DNA of 64,000 bases from Rotaria sp. Silwood1 (lineage: Eukaryota; Rotifera; Eurotatoria; Philodinida; Philodinidae): positions 421,008 through 485,007 of the forward strand of contig CAJNOP010000096.1 in NCBI GenBank assembly GCA_905250075.1. The letters run 5' to 3'. Shown piece after piece: positions 12,997 to 25,291 of this stretch (its first letter is position 1; every line of letters begins with the position of its first letter). Both the position numbers and the translations under genes were made by a program. The notes under the pieces are model-generated. The model did not search any database. It had not been told where the DNA came from and was given only the letters and a program-made list of their open reading frames with translations.

Positions 12997-13485
12997 TGAA
13001 TAAGTATTTAAAATATAGACAAATAAAATTTACGTGGAAGAACGTTAATGATAATTAGGAAATGTAGAAAATTTTTAAAAAGAATAAAAACAAAAGGAGA
13101 AAATGTCTTATTCTAGTAAAAAAAATTATCTTCCGAATATGTATTTTAAGAAAAAAATATATGGATCGACATTGTGTGCCATTATTTTCATAGGTATGAA
13201 AAATTCAAAATTATTTTCAGGATGTTTCTTTTGCCATTTTGCTTCTAAGTGTCTGACAAAAAAAAAGAAAGATGAGAAAACTGCCTATCGAATGGCAAAA
13301 AAAGATAAGGGGCGACATTTGATGATATTAATTTGGTATCGTTTGTATACATACATTCTCTATAGAAATAGACATTATTCTTTGTATTTCTTTATATAGT
13401 ATAGATATATCCCTATATCTAAGATGCAAATAAAATGTTCTTACGAAAATGTTATACATTTAAATTATATTTTTCAGATTGAATT
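12997..13485. other. Upstream region of the YscW-inhibitor gene
   Basis: AT-rich DNA. A 98-codon frame at 13103-13399 is lysine/tyrosine-rich, without a domain, and looks like chance. The gene promoter is presumably here, but no TATA element is clear. Confidence 0.5.
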
Positions 13486-15112
13486 ATGAATAAATTATAT
13501 CTTGCTATTAGTATTATATACTTCATTGGTTTCAATGGTAAATGTATTTAATATAGATCGTTTGTTTGTTTTTTCGTTGTATTCTAATATTTGTTTATGT
13601 TTAAGATGGAGCAAGTCCACCAAAACATCAGAGAAATTTTATGTTAACTGGTCGTGTTACATTGTCTGAAGGTTCACCTACACCAATCGAATCAGGTGGA
13701 ACCTTAACAGCTGAATTACAAGACATATCATTACCTGATAGGCCAGCAAGAGTAGTTGCAAAAGGAACAAGTAAAGTTATTCGATTTCCAGTGGTATTTG
13801 GAATAAGTTATTCATCAAGTCAAATTGTTGATGGACATACATATGCATTGAAAGCCAATATTCGAAATAAGCGTGGTGAATTATTATATACCAATGAAGT
13901 TCCTCTTCAAGTAACATCACTTAATGTTGATCTAGACTACCGCATTGAAGTACCTGTTAGACTTGTTAAAGGTAAGAGGACAAAAAAAATGTTCTTTTTC
14001 AATATTTTCTACTTTTAAGGCAAAGCAAATCCTTCAACAAGTGGAAACTTTGTCTTAACTGGTCGTGTTACATTTCCTGAAGGTTCACCTTCACCAATAG
14101 AATCAGATGGAACATTAACAGTTGAATTGCAAGATATATCATTATCTGATAGGCCAGCAAGAGTAGTTGCAACAGGAACAAGTAAAGTCATTCAATTTCC
14201 AGTAGTATTTGGAATAAGTTATTCATCAAGTCAAGTTGTTGATGGACATACATATGCATTAAAGGCCAATATTAGAAATAAGCGCGGAGAATTATTATAT
14301 ACCAATGATATTCCTCTTAGAGTAACATTACTTAATATTGATCTAAGGGATCGTATTGAAATACCTGTTAGACTTGTCAAAGGTAAGGAGAGAAAAAAAC
14401 GGTTATTTTTCAAAAATTTTTCTATTTTTAAGGCAGAGCAAATCCTTCAACAAGTGGAAGACACTTTATCTTAACTGGTCGCGTTACGTTTCCTGAAGGT
14501 TCACCAACACCAATTGAATCAGATGGAACATTAACAGTTGAATTACAAGATATATCATTACCTGATAGGCCACCAAAAGTAGTTGCAACGGGAACAAGTA
14601 AAGTCATTCAATTCCCAGTGGTATTTGGAATAAGCTATTCATCCAATCAAATTGTTGATAAACATACATATGCATTAAAGGCCAATATTAGAAATGAAAA
14701 TGGTGAATTATTATACACCAATGAAGTTCCTCTTCGAGTAACATCACTTAATGTTGATCTAGACTACCGCATTGAAGTACCTGTCAGACTTGCAGAAAGT
14801 AAGGACAAAAAAAATTGTTCTGTGAAATTTTTATCGATACTTTTAGAAACAACACCGGTGCCTGAAAAAAGTGAATGGCCTGAATTAGTTGGTAGAAATG
14901 GCCAAGAAGCAATTCGAATTATTAAAAAGCAAACAGGTAATATTCTTATATTGAAAACATGTTGAAGTTTTCTTTTATAATTGAAAATAGGTTTTAAAGA
15001 CGTAATAACAGTCAAAGAAGGATCAGTGATGACAACAGATTATCGTACGAATCGCGTACGTATTTTTGTCGATAAGCGAGGTATTGTGACAAGGGTTCCA
15101 ACTGTTGGTTAA
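13486..15112 (+). CDS. Secreted protein: three YscW/YbaY-type domains plus a potato inhibitor I domain
   Basis: Six exons (13486-13537, 13606-13971, 14020-14382, 14433-14798, 14847-14936, 14991-15112) give 452 aa; every intron is phase 1. Residues 1-17 form a hydrophobic signal peptide. Exons 2-4 (about 18-139, 140-260, 261-382) each encode one copy of an LTGRVT...ELQDISL...YALKANI...GELLYTN module. This resembles the YscW/YbaY family of bacterial lipoproteins and type III secretion pilotins. Exons 5-6 encode WPELVGRNGQEAIRII and EGSVMTTDYRTNRVRIFVD, the hallmark of potato inhibitor I (eglin c/CI-2). By alignment the reactive bond is Thr-Asp. The protein is likely an extracellular serine-protease inhibitor with adhesive beta-sandwich repeats. 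Both domain types are rare in animals, so acquisition by transfer followed by intron gain and exon duplication is inferred. Confidence 0.88.
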
Positions 15113-16716
15113 TTAATATGTTTGCAAACAAAATAAGAAATAATAATGTAATACACGTTTTTCTTAAATAGTTTTATATAAATGTTCTGTCTCTTTTATT
15201 ATAAGATCTATGATAGTTACATGAAATTTTGCTTTAAATTACTAATAAATTAGAGTCGTGGATATAAGTCCCATAATTAGACAAAAACTATTCAGATAGT
15301 GTGATCTCAAACTCGAGAAGTGATCTAAAGATGTTCAACGTCTCATTGAATAGCTTAACTATTGCTCTCTTCTTGATAGATATTTCATTTAAAAAAACGA
15401 GATCCTTTCATTAAGTTATGAGTCAACTTCGATCGGTATATTGACATGACAACTCTTATATAAAACTTCAAAACGGGAATATTTCCCATTTGAAAAAACA
15501 ATGTTTTAGATGTTTTTCGTTCTTGAGTTAGAAAAAGAACTCATGCTTTGGAAAAAGAATTTGAAAGATAGATAATAACAAAATATTGTTTTTGAGATGA
15601 GCAATAATCTCATTATGAAGTTTGATATGATTCAATTAATTTCGCTCAAGTTAAAAAAATAAAACAAAATTTTAACAAGTTAAATTTTTTTTCAATTTGA
15701 TGAAATCTAAACAATATTTTTAGTAAAATAGATAGTTCTCTTGTTGGTTCTACTCGCACTATAAAATGCAGTCCGGCCCGCTCTAATTGTAAGACTATGG
15801 AGAAGTGGTGATCTTGATATATAGACTGGTGTGAAACTCTTTCTTTTTCTTAATAGTTATAATTCTCAAAGCTACGAAATAAAGCGAGACTAGTATAACA
15901 TTCTGAGTTGCAATGCTCAAGGCAAACGATTGAACTTAGCCCGATATGTGGGTTAAATACCGGACGATTTAGAAGTTTTCCGGTATCTGTATATCGATGG
16001 AGATTGACTCATAACTTGATGAAATATCTATCAATAAGAAAGCAAGAGCCAAGCTTTTCAATCAGGTTTTGAACATCTTAAGATCTGTTTTCTGGCTTGA
16101 GATCATATAATCTCAAAAATTCCTTATTATTGACCTTCAATCTGAGTTTTACGAAGAGAATAGAGCTCGGTTTAAGAGTGCCTGCAATCAAGATTCATTA
16201 AACTTCTATTTGTAGTACAAATGTCAATAAAAACGATCCATATTGAAGCATATGCATTTGACAAATCAAAAATATATATATATATAATTAAATTCCCACA
16301 GAAGGATTCTATCTTATAAAATAAAACAATATTTTCACGGAATGTAATTGAATACAAATGAAACAGACTTTTTATCACAACCCGACGACATTCAGAACAG
16401 TTTGCTCAATCATCATTGATAATTGTAAGAAAAAAAACAAAAGATTTGCAAACAATAACTTTTTATTTTCTTATATAGATGAAATCATTCAAAGATCTAT
16501 TAAATTTATCAGTAACATAAAATATTTCGAGATCATCAAAAATAAGATTCTTAAAAGAAAAAGTTACAGCAAACATTTTTAAATGTATTTTATCAAACAA
16601 ATAGAAACCATTATTCACCGGAAAAAAAATACAGACATTAACTTAAATTTATTTAGTAAAGAAATTTAAAAAAAAAAAAAAAACTTATTTTATCAATATA
16701 TTAATTTCGAATTATT
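15113..16716. other. Intergenic DNA with a large inverted repeat
   Basis: This lies between two convergent genes. It contains the inverted-repeat element at 15302-16105. Open frames are short and domain-free. An A-rich run at about 16670-16682 precedes the stop of the minus-strand transporter. Confidence 0.6.
15302..16105. mobile_element. Inverted-repeat (foldback-like) element
   Basis: The left arm (about 15302-15490) and the right arm (about 15940-16105) are diverged reverse complements. Shared blocks include TTGATAGATATTTCAT, AAGTTATGAGTCAA and AAGATGTTCAA, in the correct inverted order. The spacer is about 450 bp with no coding domain. Ends and target-site duplication are not certain. 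Confidence 0.6.
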
Positions 16717-19700
16717 TCATGTTTCATTATCCGAATTTTCTTCAAATTCTATTTCATCTAAATCCATTGATTCTGGTAATAAACGATAGGATCTATTTCT
16801 TTGCCATTTTTTACTTGAATATATAATAATCATAAAGAAAAAAGTCAATAAACATAAACTAATTAATAAATAAAATTGAAGAAAATATTCAATATTATAA
16901 AAGATAAATATAGGAAAAATAATTTCACTTATTATTATTGTATATAATATAATACGAAGAAGTAATTCATTTAAACTTAAATCACGTTCAATCCAATATA
17001 ATATTAAACTTGATAATGATGTTAAAAAAAATCCAATTGAAAAAAATACAAAATAATATATTTGATGAAATAAATTAAAAAAACAAATTAATGTTAATAT
17101 AATTAAACGAATAAATATTAGAAATTTTATTGAAATAAAATCTGTTTGTGTTTTATTAAAATATTTATTTAATAAAAACCATATATAATTAATTAATATA
17201 TCAATTAAACGACCAAATAAATAATAAAATTGAAATAATAAACATTGATATTCAGATAAATGAAAATTTTTACCAAATAAATATATTAAATAAATACATG
17301 AATGTTCAATACCTGATAAAATAAAATAGAATAATATAAGAAGAAATATAAATTTAAATGATGAATAATCAGATAATAATGAGATTTGTTTATTTAAATT
17401 ATTTATTATTCGATGTGGTTGAATAAATAATAATGATAATGGATTAAGATTTTTAATTGATAATAAATTTATTTTTTCATTTTGCATTGCTAATATTGAA
17501 TATAATATACCCAATAGAAAAAATAATAATGAAATACATAAATAAAGTAAATCAATTAATGTCATTGAATGAAAAATTAAACGAATTTTTAAATAAAAAA
17601 AATTCTTTGATAGATCATCTTTATCTGATTCAGCCATTGAAGGTTTATTATAACGATTAGTTGATATTTGAGTTATATTTAAATAAATATTATTTACTGT
17701 TGTTTGAGTAATACTTATAGGAACACTAGTGGTTATGTTTATTGTAGAAGCTATTAACAAAAACAAAAAACAAAAATAACAATTCGTTCTTTTTTCTTTT
17801 ATAAGAAATAATTAATATAAAATTTACTTGATGTTAAAGGTAAATTAGTAGTACTTGTTGATGATAATGATTTTATTGTTGTAAAATTGTTTATATGAAT
17901 AGCTATATCAATTAATTCTCTAGAACAATTTGATATTGTGTCATTTTCACATATTTGTTCAATTCGACACCATGTATGAATTTTATCAATATAACAAATA
18001 GTTGAATTTAATGTTTCACATGATAAGAAAACATTTTTACAATTATTTGTTTGATTATTTATATATTTTTGACATATAAATATATTATTTCGCTTATTCT
18101 GATCATAACAACAATAAGATTTAATACAAATAGATTTTGAAATTGTTTGTTGTATTTTAAAAGATGATTTAGTATAAAATGAACTTATTAAATTTTCTGA
18201 TACAACTTTTGATGATTTTGTTATCATATTAATAGTTGTAGAAGAAATTGTTTGATTAAATAATAAATCTGTATTATTCATTATTGCACGACGTGGTCGT
18301 ATAGATTCTTTATTAGAAAAACAATAGAAATATTTGTTTTTTTCTCATCTTTAAATTCTTATACATACGAGTAATATTTGTTATTGATGAAAGATTTTTA
18401 TCAATTGAAAATGTAGATGGAAGTAATATTAATGTTGAAATAATTGCACCTAAAGCAACTAATAAATGTAACCAACGAATAGATGATATTGATGGACGAA
18501 TCCATACACGATTATAAAGTGCATCAATACCTGAAAAAGAAAATAATGTTTTTTTGATAAATTCATCATATTCTTCTTACCATTATATGTTAAACCAAAA
18601 CCAATACCAAGTGTAAGTGAAATTAAATAAAATGTTGTTAAATCTATTATAGATGAAAGTGAATAAACACCAAAACTTATTGATAAACAAGATAAACCAA
18701 GTAAACAACATGTATTAAACCTAAATTAATATAAAAATAATTCAATGATTTCAATACATTAAAAAACAAAACAAAAAAAGTTTTCTTACCATGTATAAAG
18801 ATACGAACTTAAACAAGTTCCAATAAGAAAACCAATACCTTTCACAACAATAAACCATATAATTGATGATAATTTCGTAGACATTTTTTGTGCTAGATAT
18901 GGAAATGTTGGTCCCAATAAACCAGTAAACATACCCTTTCAATAAAATAAAAGATGCAAATGAAAATAAAGAATATTCTAATTACACAAGACTACTACAT
19001 AGAATCAACTAAATTTTATTTGTCAAAAATTTAATCTTAACATATAAACTTTTCTAAATATATATTTATAGATCTTTATCAAACATCATTGAAACTTCTA
19101 CACAATACATCAGTTTGTATTGAAAACATCAGAAAATAAAATTTATTATTTTTTCCATTGTCATAATCGTTAAGAAGAATTTAAATAATGATTGATGTAA
19201 AGTATTTTATTTTCTTAGAGAAAAATAATTGTTAATTTTTCTAAAAATAGAATTTTAGAAAAGCCGAAATTCAAGCTTTTTATCTCTTGAAACTACAAAA
19301 AAAAAATAATAGAACAAATATCTTCTAACATTTTTCTTTTATTTCATTGATATATCTCAATCAAAAAAAAAACGAAAAGTTGAAGAACGTTTTACATTTT
19401 GTAGAGAATTATTTCTTTTATCATTTTAAATAATATAAACGAAGTTCTATTTACAAATTCTACGAGATATTTTCCTCTATGAAAATGAAATTCTCTAAAC
19501 TTTGACGTAGAATTTTAGAAATTATTGTACATACCATTGATATACAAGTAGTAGCTAAAATAATTGTTTTTATTTTTGATAATTTATTAGAATCATCATA
19601 AACTCCAATGTTAAGATGATTAGGGCCAAAAGGTGATGAACTTGATGTACTTAATGTTTGTTTTGCTTTAAGATTTAAAGTTTTACGATCGAGTATAATG

Positions 19701-19738
19701 TCTTCCTCATTATCATCATCATTATTGTCAGCATTCAT
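16717..19738 (-). CDS. Major facilitator superfamily transporter, MFSD4/NAGLT1-like
   Basis: Six exons on the minus strand (19738-19535, 18935-18790, 18720-18581, 18530-18369, 18307-17828, 17750-16717) join in consistent phases to 721 aa. After an acidic cytosolic N-terminus, TM1 leads to GLLGPTFPYLA, the MFSD4-type signature. A glycine-rich LGIGFGLTYNG helix follows. Exon 5 encodes an unusually long, Ser/Thr/Asn-rich extracellular loop of about 160 aa with many cysteines. Exon 6 supplies roughly six more membrane segments and an acidic C-tail. The family imports sugars or related solutes across the plasma membrane; the substrate here is unknown. Introns are short except the first (599 bp). 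The start ATG at 19738 is the first in its frame. The family call is firm, the MFSD4 subgroup less so. Confidence 0.8.
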
Positions 19739-22499
19739 ATATTTATTCTTCTACAGGAAAAAAATAAGTGAAATATAGAAAACAAAATAATGCTTACCAT
19801 TGATTAATACAAAGATTTCTTATTTTCTAAAAAACAAAAAAAAGTAGGTCTATATTATATTCTTCTCATTCATTACATGAGTTAACTATGAGTCATCATG
19901 GAAATAGTCGATTTAAAGAAATCATGGATGATTGGTTAATTTCAGTAATAGAGAGCGCTAGATATGGAAGAACAATATATTTAAGTTATGTTTTATTGAT
20001 GATTTGAGTATTTTATTTTGTTTTTGAAATTACTTCTCAATGTATATGTGGTAATATTTAAGAATGCTCTATCTTCTTATATTATCGTGTAGGATGGGAT
20101 TATTCCATTCCATCTCATTTGTCGCATGAGATAAAATGGGATGGAAACGTTATTTTTAGCTGACCCATCTCATGAGACGACTTTTTTTTCGTTCCATTCT
20201 ATCTCATGTGAAGTTCTGATGTCAACAACTTCTGTAATATCAGAGCCGGAACACTTATTTATAGCAGGTGACACCTGCTAAAAAATATCAAATTTTGAAA
20301 TGATCATTAAAGAAGTTTTTCATTACAAAAAAAAATTTCAAATACACTAAAAATTATGATTAGTAAATATCTTGCATCATGAGAAGGTTTAATCTTGAAA
20401 ACTAACTTTTCTAAAAATTTTTTACATTCTATTTTGTAAAGTTTGTAAAAATTCTCTAGAATATCTTAGATATCATAAAGAATTTTCTATTAATGCGTTT
20501 ATTTTTAATTTACGTTATTCTATATCAATTACTAAGTTAGAATGCAGCAAAAAAAAATGAGTGACAACTACTGATTTGAATGAATCATCAGAGACTCTAT
20601 ATCAAAGTATGAAACAGATGCTATTAATGTAAATATTCTTGCAAGAAAAATATATAAAAATTTGAATAGATTATAAATAAAATTTGTAATGTAAATAGTA
20701 TAAGTGAAAGTATAGTAGGAATCAATAAAATAAAAGTTAATTGATGACTTGAGAGAATTAGTAAATTCAAAATATTTGATCATTTAAGAATATTCAAAAC
20801 AAAAAAAAAAATAACATAAATTACAGTCAATATTTCTAGTATTACATTCTGATAATAAAAAAATATTATTTGAATAATTTCAATGATTTATATACGTCTT
20901 ATTTTACTTTATTTTTCTATTCTACTTATGTAACTGATAGTGATAATTGAAATAGTTTTGTTTTTGTTATTTTTTGAGTATAGAAAATGTAATAAAGATA
21001 AACAGATATATATATTTATTTTATCTATAATAACAATTGAAATAAGAGTGTAAAAGCAAAAATAAAAAAACAAAAATCGATCCAAATAATGCCAAAGTCT
21101 AAAGAATCTTCATAATCATTTATATGCGATACTAACAAAAGTCTTATCTAAATACTTCAAAATAGGTTGGAACTTTTTCATTGCTTATGAATGTACCCTG
21201 GAATAACTCAACTGTGGTCAAAAGAATGATTATAGAGTAAATTTTCGAAGTATAAATATTATGTTCTAGTTTCAATTATTTCATGAAAAAAAAAGTCTTT
21301 ACCAACAAGTTTCATTGAGATTGATAAAAAACTAACTGATTTATCTTGTTAATCATTGAATACTTAATCAATTTTACATCATCTGCACTGAATTACGTAG
21401 AAACTCACTCAAAATGGTTACTGTAAAAAAAAATCACACAATTTAAATAAAACTATTTTTCTTCAACACTTTTTTTTCATATAATTACATAAATATCATG
21501 ATCGAATGGATAACAAAATAAAATGAAGTGTAATTCTATATTTTCTCTTGCAAATCCCGTTTTTTGTTCATATAAATTAACCTAAATTGAAGAAGCATAA
21601 AAAAAATATATGAGTCTTTCATTGAAAAAAGGAAACTTGTTAATCTTCTAAAACGAAATCAATGTCGATAATAGAAATTTCTTTTTGTTGATTTTATTGT
21701 AGAAATTCAAAACATCGACAAATATCTAATGATTGAATAAAACACAAAGAGTATGGATATGTGGACATGAGTATTACCTTTATCCATACACGTAGCCATT
21801 TATTGCTTTTCTCTATTGCTAAGGAACTCTGAGAAAAGAGTCTAAAGCGTATTGTTCTTGGCGGCTAGGATCTTTAATGGAGTGGAGAGGACTGCAAAAC
21901 TTCTACATAAAATTTCCACTGACTATTTCCTTCGAAAATCTACACAGATTCCACAACATTCAGTGAAATGATCATAACTAAGGCTCAATGATTGATAGAT
22001 ACAAATTGTTGTACAATTGTTAGTCTCACTACATCATCCATGATGGTTCACTATAAGCTCAAACAGCAGGCATGAATCCGAGTAGTTTCTTTAATGTGAA
22101 TATTTCTTTGATGAAGCAGCAAAATAAGATTCTCAATATCTTTCATTGTATAGTAATCATTCTTAAAATACTTTAAAAGTGATCTTCTCGAGTAATATAT
22201 GCTTAGCTGCATATTCTTCTGTTAAATATATGCGATATTATCATGAAAAAAAGAAATCTTCGAATATATCACTAAATATTCGCTTATTACTTAGTTAACA
22301 CGAAGATAGAAGTTTTTCTTTTTAAATATTTTATTGCACTGTGCAAATGAATATCGAAACAGTTACATGCGAACAATTAAAATTTCAATTGATTAAATAA
22401 GAATCATTTCTTCATACAAAAAACAATTAGCTAAAATTGAAATATCTATAATTTTCTATTTACATAAAAAAAAAAAATATTGAACATTTCATGAAATTT
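19739..22499. other. Intergenic DNA, no gene recognised
   Basis: 2.8 kb of AT-rich DNA between two minus-strand genes. It holds the CATCTCAT palindromes at 20094-20216. The last 400 bp (from about 22060) belong to the duplicated block shared with the second acetyltransferase. I see no further coding signal. Confidence 0.6.
20094..20216. repeat. CATCTCAT/ATGAGATG palindrome cluster
   Basis: The words CATCTCAT and ATGAGATNNAATGG alternate on both strands and can pair as hairpins. It is a short low-complexity inverted cluster, more GC-rich than its flanks, with no coding content. Confidence 0.5.
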
Positions 22500-23260
22500 C
22501 TAATCGAAAACCATTGCCAAAACAAGTTCATCAACATAATGATTATCTTGTGCTCGTTTAAAATATCCTTTTAAACAGCCTTCTAATTGAAATCCAAGTT
22601 TTTTATAAAAATTTAAAGCTATTTCATTATCAGCTTCTGCAAATAATTCAATACGTTTAATTTGTTGATCTTTTCTTAGTTCATTAATTAATTCTTGCAT
22701 AAATTTTGTACCAATACCTTGACGATGAAAATTTGGATTTGTTGCCAATGTTGTTAAGCTAACAACATGTGCACAACGTCGTTCTGCACGTTGTGCAATA
22801 CATGTAGCTGCTACTTGTCCGTCACTATTCTCATATACATACAATGTTCCAGATGCTGTTAATTCATTAAATATTGGTAGAAATTCTTCTTTACTCATAA
22901 TTTCAAAACTAAAATATGGATTAACTACTGGATGCATATAGATTGAATAGAGTGCATCAAAATCATTATCTGTTCCTAAACGTAACATTGATATGTAATA
23001 TTAAAGTAATAAGCAAACGAAAAAACCTTTCGAAAACTTTCTTATTCGTTCGTTTCGTATTCAAATAAAGAGTTTAGCTGCACGAAACTATAGATGTCTC
23101 TTAAATGATATATTCTTAAGTAAGAGACAATCGCCAGACTGCTACATTTAACTATGCATCAACTATTGAATGTAGCTAGGGGACTGTTCGAATTGATTAA
23201 GTATTTTTGAGTTTGAATGCTATACACAAGGTAGATCCTAGTGCGGTATAAAGAAGCTTA
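22060..23260. repeat. Duplicated block, copy 1 (contains GNAT gene 1)
   Basis: This block corresponds to about 24820-26060. The similarity covers the acetyltransferase gene, its 3' flank and about 240 bp of 5' flank. The 5' flank is nearly identical, for example TAGCTGCACGAAAC and AGACAATCGCCAGA. Confidence 0.8.
22500..22988 (-). CDS. GNAT-family N-acetyltransferase, paralogue 1
   Basis: An intronless 162-aa protein with the GNAT fold. The acetyl-CoA loop is HRQGIG (88-93), a variant of the Q/R-x-x-G-x-G/A motif. LFAEADNEIALNFYKKLGF (115-133) is the usual C-terminal helix with Tyr128 as candidate acid. These enzymes move an acetyl group from acetyl-CoA to an amine; the acceptor is not predictable. 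Length and lack of introns match bacterial single-domain GNATs, so past transfer is plausible but not shown. It is about 81% identical to the paralogue at 25292-25780, with the same strand and similar flanks. Confidence 0.88.
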   Translation of the reverse strand: MLRLGTDNDFDALYSIYMHPVVNPYFSFEIMSKEEFLPIFNELTASGTLYVYENSDGQVAATCIAQRAERRCAHVVSLTTLATNPNFHRQGIGTKFMQELINELRKDQQIKRIELFAEADNEIALNFYKKLGFQLEGCLKGYFKRAQDNHYVDELVLAMVFD

Positions 23261-25291
23261 TTGAAGCAGCTCCTTTGGGACACAGATGTGGATTTCACAT
23301 GTATTCTTTAGCCTTATTATGATAATAATAGATAGGTAAAGCGAAAAAAACCTTGCAGACTGAAGCCGCTTCCTAAGACAATCGCCAGAGAATCTTATTG
23401 GTTGCTGTACGTCGAACAAATGTTTTGTCTATTCTTTACCAGGGTTTTTGTGTAAGAAACGAGCCTGTATTTTCAAGGAAAATATAGTGAGTGCAAGTTT
23501 AAATCGAACTTTTTGTACCCTACGTCCCGTTGTGTCCTAATAAATTAAGGATGACAAGTGAAAAATCAATTGCCATTGTGTACTAATTAATTAGATCGAT
23601 GTGTATAGCAGGTCAATACGATTGTTGAACCGATGAAACGAAGAATAAAATGATACTGACGGTTTTCCTATGGCATGTATCATATATATTACCATTAGAA
23701 GAAAAGAAGTGATGCATTAAAGATGTATCTAACAATGCATCGATACAATTATGTCTAACGAATCAAATAAATTGGTAGAGTAGTAGTTTGAAGTGATGAA
23801 TTGATAAGAAAACAACCACATATAATCTTATAACAAAGTCTCCCAAGAAATCGTCTGCAGCATTGCTAGTTATATGTGATTGGTTTAAGGGTATTAAACT
23901 GTAGTATCCATAGATATTGATCAATATATAAACAAAAGCAATTTTGTGGACCTTTCAACAGTAAAAAAGGCAACCACAACATTTAACGTAGTTTCATGTT
24001 ATTCGATTTTCTAATAGGATCATATAGAAAGATGATGATTTTATCAAAACACATTCTATCATTGTATGATGATAAATTTAGTGGATCCACCTTTTAAAAG
24101 AAAAAAGTAATTTGTAATGAACAATATTCAACAGAACAGAATTAAGTTTTCCGTATGATTTATACCATTATAAAGATAACGAGATGTTTAAAAATATAGC
24201 TTTCATTATTTATGATAGAAGTTTTTTTTTTACATACTAATAGATAATCTTTAGCTAGGTACTCAAATAATATTTGTTCTACAATATGCATACGTCGAGT
24301 TCAGTGGAACGATAGAGAACTGCTACGCTTCACTTCCATCATTTGTCTTCTGTATTTCTGTTGCATCTTGACTGTATCGGTTTCTCTTTTTTTTCTGTTA
24401 CCTGAAAGTAATATAGCTCTTTTACAATAATCGCAATAGTGTAGCTGGAAAAGTTTGCTAACAAAAAAGATCCAATTTTAGTATTTCATTTACTAGTTAT
24501 TCCTATTTAATGAATAGAGCTATTTTTCTTGGTTTACATGTTTACTGTTTCATTTTTATATTCAAAATGATACTTGTTTAAATTTATGATTATTATTTAT
24601 CACTGAAACGACTAATTGAAGTCAATTTAATGAGATTTTTCTTTTATTACAAAATTAACGAATTTTTCTTAACACGAACAATTCATTTGAAAACGTATCA
24701 TTTATGAAATTTTTCACTGATATTCATAAAACCTAACTGAATCTTTTAACAGCATGTTCAAATGAAATTCACGATGGGTTGCGAGTCTTTCCTTTACCCT
24801 TCTAAGACATCTGTGGTGGTTCGTTATGTACTCAAACAGTAGATTTCAGTCGGAATAGCTCCCTCATGCGAATATTTCTTCTAGCAAGAATAAGTAAATC
24901 TCCATACCTGTCGCTGTATGGTAATCATTCTTAAAACACTGTGAAACTGATTTTCTTAAGTGATGCATACTTCGCTTCGTATCCTTCTTTTAAAAACTGA
25001 CGATATTCGAACTAGAAAAATCTTTGAATAAATCACTACCAACTAGCTTTTTTTTGTGTTTAACATAAAGATAAACGTGTTTCTTTTCAACTATCTTATT
25101 GTATAGTTTCCATATTAATAAACAAACAATTTGATGTGAACAATTTTTATTTTAATCGATAAGATAAGATAAGAATCATTACTTCATACAAAAAAAACAA
25201 TAAGATAAAATTGGAAAGACAATTATATTTCATCATTCAAAAACTAATCTTATAAAAACAAAAAGAAATCACTGAACATTCCATTAAAATT
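22989..25291. other. Spacer between the two acetyltransferase copies
   Basis: The first 270 bp and the last 470 bp belong to the duplicated block. The middle (about 23260-24820) holds no recognisable gene. One extra copy of the motif AGACAATCGCCAGA occurs near 23377. Confidence 0.6.

Noticed and set aside
13103-13399. 98-codon frame before the YscW-inhibitor gene
   Set aside because: Lysine- and tyrosine-rich with no motif; not linked to the downstream gene by a plausible splice.
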